This document shows, piece by piece, positions 8,255 to 20,100 of a DNA stretch of 64,000 nucleotides; the stretch's first letter is position 1; each line of letters starts with the position of its first letter. The notes below the pieces were generated by a model. That model was not told the origin of the DNA, made no database searches, and was given only the letters and a program-made list of their open reading frames with translations. The DNA is from Candidatus Geothrix skivensis (GTDB taxonomy: Bacteria > Acidobacteriota > Holophagae > Holophagales > Holophagaceae). The translations under genes were made by a program, and so were the position numbers. Location: contig JADKIO010000005.1 of NCBI GenBank assembly GCA_016721195.1, positions 494,001 through 558,000 on the forward strand. Direction: 5' to 3'.

Positions 8255-9519
8255 CGGAGTTCCTTGCGGGAGATCGTCAGGGCCAGCACCAGGGCCAGGC
8301 CCAGGGTCAGGCCGGCGAGGGTGTGGGTGGCCTGGCCACCCCAGCGGGCGAAGGTGAACGTGCCCACGGCGGGGCCGATGATCCGCCCCAGCCCGGTCAT
8401 GGCGTTGATCACGCCGAAGAGGCCACCCTGCTCCTCCGGCGGCGTCAGCCGGCTCGCCAGGGCCGTGCCGGCGGTGCTGCCCATGCCGCTGCCCCAGGAG
8501 AGGGGGATGAGCAGGAGGAGGAAGGGCCACATCCAGGCCGCCTTGGGCAGCAGGGGCAGGGACAGGCCCATGAGCAGCAGCCCCGTGATGAGGGCCGCCC
8601 GCTCGGGAACGCGCTTGGCGACCACGCGCACGAGGCCGCCCTGGTAGATCACCAGGAGCACGCCGATGCCGGCGAAGAGGAAGCCCACTTCCCGCTGATG
8701 GAACTCGAACCGCTGGTGGACCAGCAGGGCGAAGGTGCCCTCCATCATGGCGAAGCCGGCCATGGCCAGCAGGGACACGCCCAAAATCTGGGGCATTCCC
8801 GGACGCTTCAGGGCCTTGACCAGGGCGTGGCCGCGGCTTTCATGGGACCGGGCCCGGGCCCGCACCTCGTCCGTGAGCGTTTCGGGCAGCCAGAACAGCA
8901 CCATCAGCGAGGCCAGCAGGGACAGGCCCGCCGCCACGAAGAAGGGCAGGTGCCAGCCCCGCGTCGCCAGCAGGTGGTGGCCGAACTCGCTGCCGCTCAG
9001 GATTCCGGCCATGGCCGGGCCCAGCACGAAGCCCAGGCCGAAGGCCGCCCCGATCATGCCCAGGACCTTGGAGCGTTCCTCGGGCTCCGAGCTGTCCGCC
9101 ATGGCCGCCTGGGCCACGGCAATGTTGCCCCCGGTGATGCCGTCCAGGATGCGGGCCGCCAGGATCCACTCGAAGCGGCTGGTGAGGGCCAGCATCAGGT
9201 AGCCCAGGGCCGAGCCGATGAGGCTCACCCACAGCACGGGCTTCCGGCCCACCATGTCCGATACCCGGCCCAGGATGGGCGAGGCGATGAACTGCATGAG
9301 GCTGAAGCTGAGGAAGGCCACCCCGGCCCAGAAGGCCCCGGGGGTGGTGCCGGCGCCGCCAAGGCCCAGGAAATGGTTGACGCTTGCCATCCAGCCGCTG
9401 GGGTGGTCAGAGATGGCCTGGGCATAGAGGGGCAGAATCGGGATGACGATGCCGAAACCCAGGAGGTCGACGAACACCGTGAGAAAAATCGCCATCCGGG
9501 CGCGCTTCGAAGACTGCAT
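8251..9519 (-). CDS. MFS transporter, TetA-like drug/metabolite efflux family
   Basis: 422-residue major facilitator with about 12 hydrophobic segments. The N-terminus FVDLLGFGIVIPILP and motif A GRVSDMVGRKPVL between helices 2 and 3 are typical of the DHA1/TetA branch, and motif C-like GLGFVLGPAMAG lies in helix 5. The substrate is not identifiable. The stop is embedded in the hutH start (ATGA), so the pair is translationally coupled; a role in export or uptake of a histidine-pathway compound is possible but unproven. It starts 38 bases below the end of the large hybrid kinase. Confidence 0.88.
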   Translation of the reverse strand: MQSSKRARMAIFLTVFVDLLGFGIVIPILPLYAQAISDHPSGWMASVNHFLGLGGAGTTPGAFWAGVAFLSFSLMQFIASPILGRVSDMVGRKPVLWVSLIGSALGYLMLALTSRFEWILAARILDGITGGNIAVAQAAMADSSEPEERSKVLGMIGAAFGLGFVLGPAMAGILSGSEFGHHLLATRGWHLPFFVAAGLSLLASLMVLFWLPETLTDEVRARARSHESRGHALVKALKRPGMPQILGVSLLAMAGFAMMEGTFALLVHQRFEFHQREVGFLFAGIGVLLVIYQGGLVRVVAKRVPERAALITGLLLMGLSLPLLPKAAWMWPFLLLLIPLSWGSGMGSTAGTALASRLTPPEEQGGLFGVINAMTGLGRIIGPAVGTFTFARWGGQATHTLAGLTLGLALVLALTISRKELR

Positions 9520-9557
9520 GGGGTTCTCCAGCCCCCCAGTGTAGCCCGGTGCCGTGT

Positions 9558-12500
9558 TCAGCTACCCAGCACCCGCTGCAGCAGTTGCCGAAGCACCTTG
9601 ATCTGGTAGGGCTTCTGGATGAAGGCCGCCGGCGCCTGCCCCGAAAGCGTCCGGATGGAGTCCTGCTGGGTGAAGCCGCTGCTCAGGATGACCGGCACCG
9701 AAGGATCCAGGTCCTGCATGGCCTGGAAGGCCTCTCGGCCATCCAGGCGGGGCATGGTGAGATCCATGAGGACCAGGTCTGGGCGCGGCCGCTCCCTGAA
9801 CCGTTCCAGGGCCTCCATCCCATCCCGGGCCGTGAGCACCTCAAGGCCAAGCGCCTTCAACGCGGCGCCGATGGTCTGGAGGATGAGGTCCTCGTCATCC
9901 ACCAGGAGCACCCGCCCCTTGAGCTTGGGGGTGGAGGGCCCCTCTCCAACTGGATGGGCTGGGGCTGCCGCCTCCTGGGAGGCGGGGAAGCAGATCCGGA
10001 AACAGCTGCCGCGCCCCACCCCGCTGGTGATGCTCAGGCCCGCGCCATGACCCCGAAGGATGCCCAGCATGGCCGAGAGGCCCAGGCCCCGGCCCTTGGC
10101 CTTGGTGGTGAAGAAGGGATCGAAGATCCGGTCCATCACCTCCGGAGCCATGCCGCCGCCGGTATCCGAGACCTCCAGCAGCACGTAGGAGCCCGGCTGC
10201 AGGGACTCCCCCCGGAAGGTCGCCTGCAGTTCCCGCTCGCTCAGCTCCGCGGGGGTGGTCGACAGGTGGATGACCCCCTCCCGGTCCCCGATGGCATCGG
10301 CGGCATTGGTGACCAGGTTCATGACCACCTGCTGGATCTGGGCGGCATCCGCCTGGATGGCGGGGAGGCCCGGCTCCAGGTCGAACCTCAGGCGGATCTT
10401 CTTCGAGATGGACACTTCCAGCAGGTGGGTGACCTCGTGCACCACTTCGTTGAGGTCCTGGGGTTTGACCAGGAAATGCCCGCGGCCCGAATAGGCCAGC
10501 ATCTGCTTGGTGAGCTCCGTGGCCCGCAGGACCGTGGCCTCCATGTTGGTGAGGTAGGCCTGGGCCCGGGCATCTTCCGGCAGGTTCATCTGGGCCAGGT
10601 TCAGGTTGCCCATCACCACCGTCAGCAGGTTGTTGAAGTCATGGGCGATGCCCCCCGCCAGGAGGCCCAGGCTTTCGAGCTTCTGGGACTGCCGCAGCGC
10701 TTCCTCCATGTGCAGGCGCTCCGTGACGTCCGTGGCGATGCCGATGACGCTTTCCAGGCGGCCCTGCTCGTCGAAGACCGGCGTCAGGAAGTTGTCGAAG
10801 CGGCGGCCACCTGCCTCCGAGATCTGCCGGGAGGCTTGCCCGGCCAGGGCGCGGCGGATCTGATCCACGGTGTCCAGATCGGCCTGGTAGAGCTGCAGGG
10901 CGTTCTGTCCCACGACCTGCCCCGGGCTGAGGCCCAGGTTCGCAAGGCCCAAGCCCTCGGAAAGCAGGAACCGGCCCTCCGGGTCCAGCTGGTAGATCAC
11001 CGCCTGGGTGTTGGCGAGCACCGTGCGCAGGCGCTGCTCGGCCATCCGCAGGGCCGATTCGGCGGCCTGGCGATCCGAGATGTCCCGGGTCACGGAAAGG
11101 AGGCAGGGGACGCCATCCACCTCCATGATCCGCCCGGACATGAGGCCGGTCAGAAAGCTGCCGTCCTTCCTGCGGAAGCGGATCTCCTGGCCCATGTACT
11201 CGCCCTGGGTGCGGAGGAGCTCGACGATCCTCGAGCGGTCCTGAGGATCGGCCCAGATGTTCATGGCCAAGGCGGTGTTGCCGATGGCTTCCGCCCGGCT
11301 CCAGCCGGTGATTTTTTCGAAACCTTCGCTGACTTCCAGGTAGGTGCCGTCCTCCAGCCGGGTGAGGTTGATCGCGTCGGGGCTGCCGTGGAAGGCCCTG
11401 GAGAATTTCTCCTCGCTGGCCAGGAGCGCGGCCTCCGCCGCCTTTCGAACGGTGATGTCCCGCACGGACACGAACAGCAGGTCGCGCCCCTCGAAGGTCA
11501 GCATCACCCGGGACAGCTCCACCGGGCGGAAGGTGCCGTCCTTGCGGCGCTGGGTGGTTTCACGGACGTCGGTGGTGCCCCGCCGGAGCTGCTCCCAGGT
11601 CGCCTTCCAGCTTTCGGCCGTGAGGCTCTCGTCGATGTCGGGAACGGACATCCCCAAGAGCTCCTCCCGGGTGTAGCCAAGGCCCAGGCAGGCAGCCCGG
11701 TTCACGGCTTCGAAACGACCGGATTCGTTGATCCAGAACAGGGAATCCCGGGCGTCCTCCACTGCTGCGGACACGAGCCTCAGCTGTTCTTCGGAGGTCT
11801 TCCGATCGATGGCCATGGCGATCTGGGTCGAGACGAAGGAAAGGATCTCCAAGTCCTCGGGCCGGTAGCGGTAGCCGCCTTCGTAGCTCTGGATGACCAG
11901 GGCCCCAAAGACGCGCTTCTCGTTGCGGAGCGGAACGCCCATCCAGGCCAGGGACTCCGAGCCCAGGAAGGCCGCCTCCCCGGCTTCCACCATGGCCGCC
12001 AGGCGAGTCTCATCCAGCAGCTGGGGCCGGCCCGTCCGGATGACGAATTCCGTGAGCCCTCTTCCGAAGGGTCGAGGGGCCGGTTGCTCGTCCACCTGAT
12101 CCACCCAGTAGGGCCATTGAATGGTGTCTGTCCGTTCATCATGCAGGGCCACGAAACAGTTCTCGGCCGGCACCAGCGTGAGCAGGATGGCGTGGACGGA
12201 CTGGTACAAGGAGGGCAGGTCCCTCGCCTGAAGGGCAGCCTCGGAGATCCGGTAGGCGGCATCCCGGATCTGCTCGGCCCGCTTTCGCTCCGAGATGTCC
12301 TGGGCGACCGCGATGATGACCTTCTGGCCCAGGTAGGTGCCGGGGTAGAGGCGGACATCCTTGGGAAAGGTCGAGCCATCCGCCCGGAGACCCCAGAATT
12401 CGAACTGCTGATCTTTCCCCTGGAGGGCTTCCAGGGTGGCACGGCCCACGGCTGCCAGATCATTGCGCCCCGGAGCGGACAGCACCTCCGGAGTCTTGCC

Positions 12501-12734
12501 AGGAAAGAAGGCCCGGGGATGGCCGTACATCCGCACGGCCCCTTCGTTCACGTCCAGGAAGCGCCCATCCTCCGCCAGGATGTAGATGGACTCCGAGATC
12601 GCATCCAGGATCCCCCGGGTGCCCTCCAGGCGGGCTTGCAGGCCTTCGGCCCTCAGCTCGGATGCGGCGAGCGCCTGTTGGAGGTCCCTGGGTGGAGGCT
12701 GGTCTTCCATGTCCCTAGCATCGGCCAAGGCCAT
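9558..12734 (-). CDS. Multi-PAS/GAF hybrid sensor histidine kinase with C-terminal receiver
   Basis: 1058 residues, no membrane helix. By motif the order is PAS (about 35-150), GAF (about 165-315), three more PAS modules (about 325-440, 450-565, 575-690), HisKA with His698 in GGIAHDFNNLL, HATPase (N box MNLVTNAADAI, G1 VSDTGGGMA, G2 GRGLGLSAM), and a receiver domain with phospho-acceptor Asp991 in VLMDLTMPRLDG. This layout is that of CckA-like hybrid kinases, which relay onward to an Hpt or regulator encoded elsewhere. The GAF and PAS modules suggest a soluble ligand or redox signal. A second ATG at 12710 is an alternative start. It follows the ABC permease by 24 bases. Confidence 0.9.
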   Translation of the reverse strand: MALADARDMEDQPPPRDLQQALAASELRAEGLQARLEGTRGILDAISESIYILAEDGRFLDVNEGAVRMYGHPRAFFPGKTPEVLSAPGRNDLAAVGRATLEALQGKDQQFEFWGLRADGSTFPKDVRLYPGTYLGQKVIIAVAQDISERKRAEQIRDAAYRISEAALQARDLPSLYQSVHAILLTLVPAENCFVALHDERTDTIQWPYWVDQVDEQPAPRPFGRGLTEFVIRTGRPQLLDETRLAAMVEAGEAAFLGSESLAWMGVPLRNEKRVFGALVIQSYEGGYRYRPEDLEILSFVSTQIAMAIDRKTSEEQLRLVSAAVEDARDSLFWINESGRFEAVNRAACLGLGYTREELLGMSVPDIDESLTAESWKATWEQLRRGTTDVRETTQRRKDGTFRPVELSRVMLTFEGRDLLFVSVRDITVRKAAEAALLASEEKFSRAFHGSPDAINLTRLEDGTYLEVSEGFEKITGWSRAEAIGNTALAMNIWADPQDRSRIVELLRTQGEYMGQEIRFRRKDGSFLTGLMSGRIMEVDGVPCLLSVTRDISDRQAAESALRMAEQRLRTVLANTQAVIYQLDPEGRFLLSEGLGLANLGLSPGQVVGQNALQLYQADLDTVDQIRRALAGQASRQISEAGGRRFDNFLTPVFDEQGRLESVIGIATDVTERLHMEEALRQSQKLESLGLLAGGIAHDFNNLLTVVMGNLNLAQMNLPEDARAQAYLTNMEATVLRATELTKQMLAYSGRGHFLVKPQDLNEVVHEVTHLLEVSISKKIRLRFDLEPGLPAIQADAAQIQQVVMNLVTNAADAIGDREGVIHLSTTPAELSERELQATFRGESLQPGSYVLLEVSDTGGGMAPEVMDRIFDPFFTTKAKGRGLGLSAMLGILRGHGAGLSITSGVGRGSCFRICFPASQEAAAPAHPVGEGPSTPKLKGRVLLVDDEDLILQTIGAALKALGLEVLTARDGMEALERFRERPRPDLVLMDLTMPRLDGREAFQAMQDLDPSVPVILSSGFTQQDSIRTLSGQAPAAFIQKPYQIKVLRQLLQRVLGS

Positions 12735-12758
12735 GAGGACGGAAAGTCCTGGCGCAAA

Positions 12759-13816
12759 TCAGGCCCAGCGGAAGCGACGGAGCGCCACCAGGAACGCGCC
12801 CAGGGCCCAGGTGCCGACGATGGACAACCCCAGGCCATGGCCGGCCAGGCTGCCCCCGTCGTTGAAGACGGCCCGGAGGGCCCGGATGAACGGGGCCAGC
12901 GGCAGGAGGGCCACAACCTGCTGGAGCCAGGCCGGGGCCGAGTCCAGGGTGAAGTAGACGCCGCTGAGCATCATGAGGGGGAAGAACACCAGGTTGGAAA
13001 TGGCGCCGTAGCCTTCGGCGGTGTCCGCGAATCCGCTCAGGGCGAAGCCGATGGCCATGAAGCAGCCGGTGCCCAGGGTCATGATGACCAGCAGATCGAG
13101 GAAGGAGCCCTGGTTCTGGATGCCGAAGACCAGGCGACCCACCAGGATGAGGAGGGCCGCCTGGGCCACGGTGAGGGTCAGCCGGTGCAGCACCTGGCCC
13201 AGCAGGAAGATCCACTTGGGCAGCGGCGTCACCGCCAGGCGCCGGAACTTGCCCTTCTCCCGGTAGGTCACGTTGGTCATGCCCACGGCGAAGAGGCCCA
13301 TGCTCACCAGGTTCAGGCCCAGCAGGCCCGGCAGCAGAAAGGTCACGTAGCTGGCCGACCGCCGGCGGCCCGGGCTTTCCATCTGCACTGGGATCCGCTG
13401 GGGTTCCGGGGCGCCGTTCAGCCGGGCCTGGGCCAAGAGGTAGGCCTGGTTCGCCAGCCCCGCCGCCGCTCCGGCCTGGGCCAGGAGGTAGCTGTTCAGG
13501 CGCAGGCGGTAGCCCGAGCCCTCAGGCTCCAGCTGGGCCGCGGTCTCGCTCCGGGACCAGCGGGCTTCGGCCTCGGCTTTCGAAAGGGTCTGGACCTGCA
13601 AATGCAGGTCGGCCATGGCCTGGTCCAGGGCCTGATCCAGGGCCGTGGGCGCCGAGGATTGCACCCGCACGATGGTGAGCTTGGGCCCCGCATTGTCCCG
13701 GAACATGACCCCGAACCCCAGGAGCAGCAGTACCGGGAAGGCCATGGTCCAGAACAGGGCCACCCGGTCGCGGCTGTAGAGCCGCCATTCCATCGCGAAC
13801 TGCCGCCAAAGCATAG

Positions 13817-13820
<4 letters not shown>
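12759..13820 (-). CDS. ABC-2 type exporter permease
   Basis: 353-residue membrane subunit. One N-terminal transmembrane helix (LFWTMAFPVLLLLGFGVMF) is followed by a ~140-residue extracytoplasmic region. Five further helices begin around YVTFLLPGLLGLNLVSMGLF and include the conserved ABC-2 stretch FPLMMLSGVYF before the last helix pair. This is the NodJ/DrrB-YhhJ type fold, which exports drugs, lipids or polysaccharide precursors; the cargo is unknown. The GTG at 13820 overlaps the ATPase stop by 4 nt; an ATG two codons later (13814) is equally possible. It pairs with the ATPase gene directly upstream. Confidence 0.9.
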
Positions 13821-14737
<917 letters not shown>

Positions 14738-14787
14738 GGAGACCTCAGGTCCCACAGATACCACGGGGCAGGTTCGGGAGGTTAGCC

Positions 14788-15621
14788 TCAGACTTTACAG
14801 ATCAACCAGGTCGGATGGCTAGAGTGCAGCGATGCGGCGGCCTCATCCCGAGTGGCTCCTGTGGCATACCGCGCCGCCCAGCAGCTGCCGGAGCCGCAGA
14901 GCAGGGGCTCGCCGCCGGTATCGCGCAGGGCGTCCCGCACTTCCGCCAGGGGTGGGCAGACCCAGAGGGCGGCGCCCGTCAGATCGTTGCGCCAGGGGGG
15001 AGCCACGCCCTCAGGCTGGGCGGGCAGGGCCTCCGGGAAGGGGTAGCCCACGTAGTGCAGGGCGCGATAGACACTGGGGGTGCCCACGTGCAGCCCGGGA
15101 TGGACGAGGAGGATGGGTTCCAAGGGCACGGGCCGCAGAGGAAACACCCGTTCACCGCGCCCCAGCCCCAGCACGGTACCGCCCAGCAGGAACAGGGGCA
15201 CATCGCTGCCCAGGCGGGCGGCCAGCCGGAGCAGGGCCTGGTCCTCCAGCCCCAGGTCGAAGAGCCGGTTGCCCAGCCGCAGGGCGCCGGCCGCATCGCT
15301 GCTGCCACCCCCCAGCCCGGCGCCGTGGGGGATGTGCTTCTCCAGCCGCAGGGCCGCAGGCAGGGGCCGCTTTGCCGCTTCTTCCAGCAGGCGCCAGGCC
15401 TTGAGCACCAGGTTGGATTCGTCGGCCACCAGGCCCTCGCCGGCGGGCCCCGTGATGGTGAGGGTCAGGTCGGTGGCGGGTTCGGCCCCGAGCCGGTCGG
15501 TCAGGTCCGGCACGCCCTCCAACACCGTGGTCACCAGTTCCAGGTCGTGGAAACCATCCGCCCGTCGTCCAAGGACAGCGAGGAAGCGGTTCAGTTTGGC
15601 GGGACACAGCACGGCTGACAT
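14788..15621 (-). CDS. ispE: 4-diphosphocytidyl-2-C-methyl-D-erythritol kinase
   Basis: 277-residue GHMP kinase of the MEP isoprenoid pathway, phosphorylating CDP-methylerythritol at the 2-OH. The N-terminal CPAKLNRFLAVLGRRADGFHD substrate segment, the glycine-rich ATP loop PHGAGLGGGSSDAAG and the C-terminal LLCGSGSCWAA motif are all present. The catalytic Lys and Asp of the family fall within PAKLN and GSDVPLF. It starts nine bases after gltD, so isoprenoid and glutamate synthesis genes share a transcript here. The other MEP gene in the window, ispH, is 39 kb away. Confidence 0.95.
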   Translation of the reverse strand: MSAVLCPAKLNRFLAVLGRRADGFHDLELVTTVLEGVPDLTDRLGAEPATDLTLTITGPAGEGLVADESNLVLKAWRLLEEAAKRPLPAALRLEKHIPHGAGLGGGSSDAAGALRLGNRLFDLGLEDQALLRLAARLGSDVPLFLLGGTVLGLGRGERVFPLRPVPLEPILLVHPGLHVGTPSVYRALHYVGYPFPEALPAQPEGVAPPWRNDLTGAALWVCPPLAEVRDALRDTGGEPLLCGSGSCWAARYATGATRDEAAASLHSSHPTWLICKV

Positions 15622-15630
15622 GGGGACAGC

Positions 15631-17115
15631 CTACAGCAGGTAGGTCTTCCCGTACATCAGGTAGCGGTCCACGCTGCGGGCGGTGTTGCGGCCCTCGTGG
15701 ATGGCCCAGACCACCAGGGACTGGCCGCGGACCATGTCGCCGGCCGCGAAGACCCCCGGCACGCTGGTCATGCGCTGGCCATCGGCCACCACGTTCCCTC
15801 GGCCATCCAGCTTCAGGCCGAGCTCCGTGATGGGTCCCGTGCGCTCGGGCCCCACGAAGCCCAGGGCCAGCAGGACCAGGTCCGCGGGAATCGCCCGCTG
15901 GCTATCCGGGAGCTCCTCGTGGTGCATCCGGCCATCGGCATTGCGGGTCCACCGGAGCCCGACGGTGTGGACCTCCTTCACGGTGCCGGCTTCGCCGGCG
16001 AAGCGCAGGGTCTGGGTGGCGTAGATGCGGGGGTCGCAGCCCTGGAGGGCGGCGGCCTCCTCCTGGCCGTAGTCCATAGAGCCCACCTTGGGCCACTGGG
16101 GCCAGGGGTTGTCCTGGGCCCGGTGCTCCGGTGGCTGGGGCAGGATCTCCAGCTGGGTGACGGATTTCGCCCCGTGCCTCAGGGCCGTGCCGATGCAGTC
16201 GGTGCCGGTGTCGCCGCCCCCGATGACCACCACCTGCTTGCCCTTGGCGGAGATGTAGGCGCCATCGGCATGGGCGCTGTCCAGCAGGCTCTTGGTGTTG
16301 AGGGTGAGGAAATCCATGGCCTGGTGGACGCCCTGGAGCTGGCGGCCTTCGATATCGAGATCCCGGGGCAGGGTGGAGCCGCAGCAGAGCACCGTGGCGT
16401 GGTAGTCGTTCAGCAGGCTTTCGGTGGAGATGCTCCGGCCAATCTCCACCCCGGTGACGAAGCGGACGCCGTTCCGGGCCATGAGACCCACCCGGCGGTC
16501 CACCAGCCGCTTGTCCAGCTTCATGTTGGGGATGCCATACATCAGCAGGCCGCCGATGCGGTCCGCCCGCTCGAAGACCGTTACCGTGTGGCCCGCCCGG
16601 TTGAGCTGGGCGGCGCAGGCCAGGCCCGCGGGGCCCGAGCCCACGATGGCCACCTTCTTGCCGGTGAGCACCTGGGGCACCTCCGGCCCGATCCAGCCTT
16701 CCTCGAAGGCCTTGTCGATGATGGAGACCTCGATGGCCTTGATGGTCACTGGATCGCCGCCCAGGCCCACCGTGCAGGAGCCTTCACAGGGGGCTGGGCA
16801 GACCCGCCCGGTGAACTCGGGGAAGTTGTTCGTGCGGAGAAGGCGGCGGAGGGCCCGCTGCCACTGGCCCCGGTAGACCAGTTCATTCCAGTCGGGGATG
16901 AGGTTGTTCAGGGGGCAACCCGAGGCCGTGCCAGCCATGAGCTTGCCGGTGTGGCAGAAGGGCGTGCCGCAGTCCATGCAGCGGGCGCCCTGGCGCTGGA
17001 GCAGCTCGTCCGGCACCCGGGGGTGGGACTCGTCCCAGTCCTTGAGGCGCTCCAGGGGCGGCCGGTCCCGGGGCAGTTCGCGCTGGTAATCGATGAAGCC
17101 GGTGGTTTTGCCCAT
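15631..17115 (-). CDS. gltD: Glutamate synthase small (beta) subunit
   Basis: 494-residue NAD(P)H-oxidising subunit that feeds electrons to GltB through two [4Fe-4S] clusters and FAD. The N-terminal Cys-rich region (CMDCGTPFCH, CPLNN, CPAPCEGSC) holds the cluster ligands. The FAD Rossmann fold is VAIVGSGPAGLACAAQL, the NAD(P)H site is VVVIGGGDTGTDC, and the FAD-closing motif is GVFAAGDMVRGQSLVVWA. The ATG at 17115 is separated by a single base from the gltB stop, and MGKTTGFIDY matches the usual N-terminus, so the longer open frame upstream is ignored. Confidence 0.97.
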   Translation of the reverse strand: MGKTTGFIDYQRELPRDRPPLERLKDWDESHPRVPDELLQRQGARCMDCGTPFCHTGKLMAGTASGCPLNNLIPDWNELVYRGQWQRALRRLLRTNNFPEFTGRVCPAPCEGSCTVGLGGDPVTIKAIEVSIIDKAFEEGWIGPEVPQVLTGKKVAIVGSGPAGLACAAQLNRAGHTVTVFERADRIGGLLMYGIPNMKLDKRLVDRRVGLMARNGVRFVTGVEIGRSISTESLLNDYHATVLCCGSTLPRDLDIEGRQLQGVHQAMDFLTLNTKSLLDSAHADGAYISAKGKQVVVIGGGDTGTDCIGTALRHGAKSVTQLEILPQPPEHRAQDNPWPQWPKVGSMDYGQEEAAALQGCDPRIYATQTLRFAGEAGTVKEVHTVGLRWTRNADGRMHHEELPDSQRAIPADLVLLALGFVGPERTGPITELGLKLDGRGNVVADGQRMTSVPGVFAAGDMVRGQSLVVWAIHEGRNTARSVDRYLMYGKTYLL

Positions 17116-17116
17116 G

Positions 17117-20100
17117 TCAGTTTCCATCCGCGCGGGAGAGGCTCCGCGCATTCTCTTCGAAGGCCGCCAGCACGGCCTCGTCTTCCGAAAGGCCCTTCTC
17201 CCGCATGCGGGCCTGGCTTGCCAGGACCCGCTCATAGTCATGGGGCATGACGCGGACGAAGCGGGGGAGCCACTGTTCCCAGTCGCGCAGGATGGTGATG
17301 GCCCGCTTGCTCTGGGTGGCAGTGGCGTGCCGGGTGATGAGGTCCTTCAGGTGTTCGGCTTCTAGCGGATCCCCGATGGGCCCCATGCCCACCAGGTCCA
17401 GGTTGGACCGGGCGGGGAAGTCGCCGGTCTCGTCCAGCACCCAGGCGATGCCGCCGGACATGCCGGCGCCGAAGTTGCGGCCCGCCCGGCCGAGGATCAC
17501 CACTTCGCCGCCGGTCATGTACTCGCAGCCGTGGTCGCCGATGCCTTCCACCACGGCCGTGGCGCCGGAATTGCGGACGCAGAAACGCTCGCCCGCCAGA
17601 CCACGGATGTAGGCTTCGCCCGACGTGGCGCCGTAGCAGGCGACGTTGCCGATGACGACGTTCTCCTCGGGCACGAAGGTGGACGTGCGGGGCGGGAAGA
17701 CCGCGATGCGCCCCCCCGACAGGCCCTTGCCCAGGTAGTCGTTGGCATCGCCCTCGAGGGAGAGGGTCAGACCCCTGGGGATGAAGGCCCCGAAGCTCTG
17801 CCCGGCGGAGCCCTGGAACTGCAGGCGGATGGTGTCATCGGGCAGGCCGGCCACGCCCCAGCGGCGGGTGATCTCGCTGCCCAGCATGGTCCCCACCGTG
17901 CGGTTGACGTTGGAGATGGGCAGGGTGGCGGAGACCGGTGTCCGGGCCTCGATGGCCGGCCGGCAGAGGGGGATGAGGGTGGTGGCATCCAGGGCCTTCT
18001 CCAGGCCGTGGTCCTGGTTCACCCGGAAGGTCCGCTTGATGTCCCTGGCCACAGATGGCTTCCACAGCATGCGCGTGAAGTCGAGGGTCCGGGCCTTCCA
18101 GTGGTCCACGCCCCGGCGCATCTCCAGGTGCTCGCTGCGACCCACCAGCTTGTAGAACTGCCGGTAGCCCAACTGGGCCATGAGCTCGCGTACCTCCATG
18201 GCGATGAAGCGCATGAAGTTCACCACGTGCTGAGGGTCCCCGGTGAAGCGCTTGCGCAGCTCCGGATCCTGGGTGGCCACCCCCACCGGGCAGGTGTTCT
18301 TGTGGCAGGCCCGCATCATGACGCAGCCCAGGGCCAGCAGGGCACCCGTGGCGAAGCCGAATTCCTCGGCCCCCAGCAGGGCGGCCACGATGACATCCCG
18401 ACCGGACTTGAGCTGACCATCGGCTTCGAGCACCACGCGGCTGCGGAGGTTGTTCATCACCAGCACCTGCTGGGCCTCGGCCAGCCCCAGCTCCCAGGGG
18501 GCGCCGGCATGGCGGATGCTCGTGAGGGATGCGGCACCGGTGCCGCCATCGAAGCCGCTGATGAGGATGACGTCCGCATGGGCCTTGGCGACCCCGGCGG
18601 CAATGGTGCCTACGCCGCTTTCCGAAACGAGCTTCACGCTGATGCGGGCGCCGGGGTTGGCGTTCTTCAGGTCGTGGATGAGCTGGGCCAGGTCCTCGAT
18701 GGAGTAGATGTCGTGGTGGGGTGGCGGAGAGATCAGGCCCACGCCGGGGGTGGCATGGCGCACCTTGGCGATCCAGGGGTAGACCTTGGGGCCGGGCAGC
18801 TGGCCGCCCTCGCCGGGCTTGGCGCCCTGGGCCATCTTGATCTGGATCTCCTGGGCTTCCACCAGGTACTGGCTGGTGACGCCGAAGCGGCCAGAGGCCA
18901 CCTGCTTGATGGCGCTGTTCTTGGAATCGCCGTTGGCCATGCGCTCGTAGCGGGCCGGATCCTCGCCGCCTTCGCCGGTGTTGCTCTTGCCGCCGATGCG
19001 GTTCATGGCGATGGCCAGGGCCTCGTGGGCCTCCTGGCTGATGGAGCCGTACGACATGGCCCCGGTCTTGAACCGCGCCAGGATGGACTCGATGGGCTCC
19101 ACCTCCTCGAGGGGCACCGGTCGGGCCTGGGAGCGGAAATCCAGCAGGCCCCGGAGGGTGATGGGCTGCTTGCCAGGGTGGTCGATGAGCTCGGTGTAGC
19201 GCTTGAAGAGCTTGTAGTCGCCCGTGCGGCAGGCGGACTGGAGCAGGTGGATGGCTTCGGGCGAGTTGAGGTGCGCCTCGCCGTCCCGACGGTACTTGTA
19301 GCGGCCGCCGGAGCTCAGGGCGGGGGCATCCGCGGGCCGTTCGGGATAGGCCTGGTCGTGCCGGAGGGCCACCTCCTTGGCGATCACGTCGATGCCGACG
19401 CCGCCGATGCGGGTGGGAGTGCCCGAGAAGTACTCGTCCACGAAGTCCTGGCTCAGGCCCAGGGCCTCGAAGATCTGGGCGCCGTGGTAGCTCTGCACCG
19501 CGGAGATGCCCATCTTGGACATGACCTTCACGATCCCCTTGTTGACGGCCTTGACGTAGCTCTTTTCGGCCGCCTTGGCCTCGCCGGACAGCATCCCCTG
19601 CCGGAGCTGGTCGTGGATGGTTTCGAAGGCCAGGTAGGGGTTGATGGCGCTGGCCCCATACCCGATGAGGGTGCAGAAGTGGTGGACCTCCCGGGGCTCG
19701 CCGGACTCCAGCACGAGGCAGACCCGCTCGCGATCGCCGGCCCTCAGGAGGTGGTGCTGGATGGCGGCGATGCCCAGCAGGGCCGGAATGGGGGCGTCGG
19801 TGGCATCGTGGCCCCGGTCCGAAAGGATGAGGATGTTGTGCCCCTCGGCGATGGCCTCGCTGCAGTGCCGGCGAAGATCCTCGATGGCCTTGCGGAGGCC
19901 CTTGCCTCCCGCATCCGCCTTGAAGAGCATGGGCAGGGTGATGGAGCGGAAGCCCCGGGAGCCGGGACCGCCGTTCAGTCCGCGGATCTTTTCGAGCTCG
20001 CGGTTCAGCAGGACGGGCGTGTGCAGCTCGAAGTGGAGGGCCGATGCCGCCGTGGGCTCCAGCAGGTTGCCTTCGGGGCCGATGGCCGTATCCACGGCCA

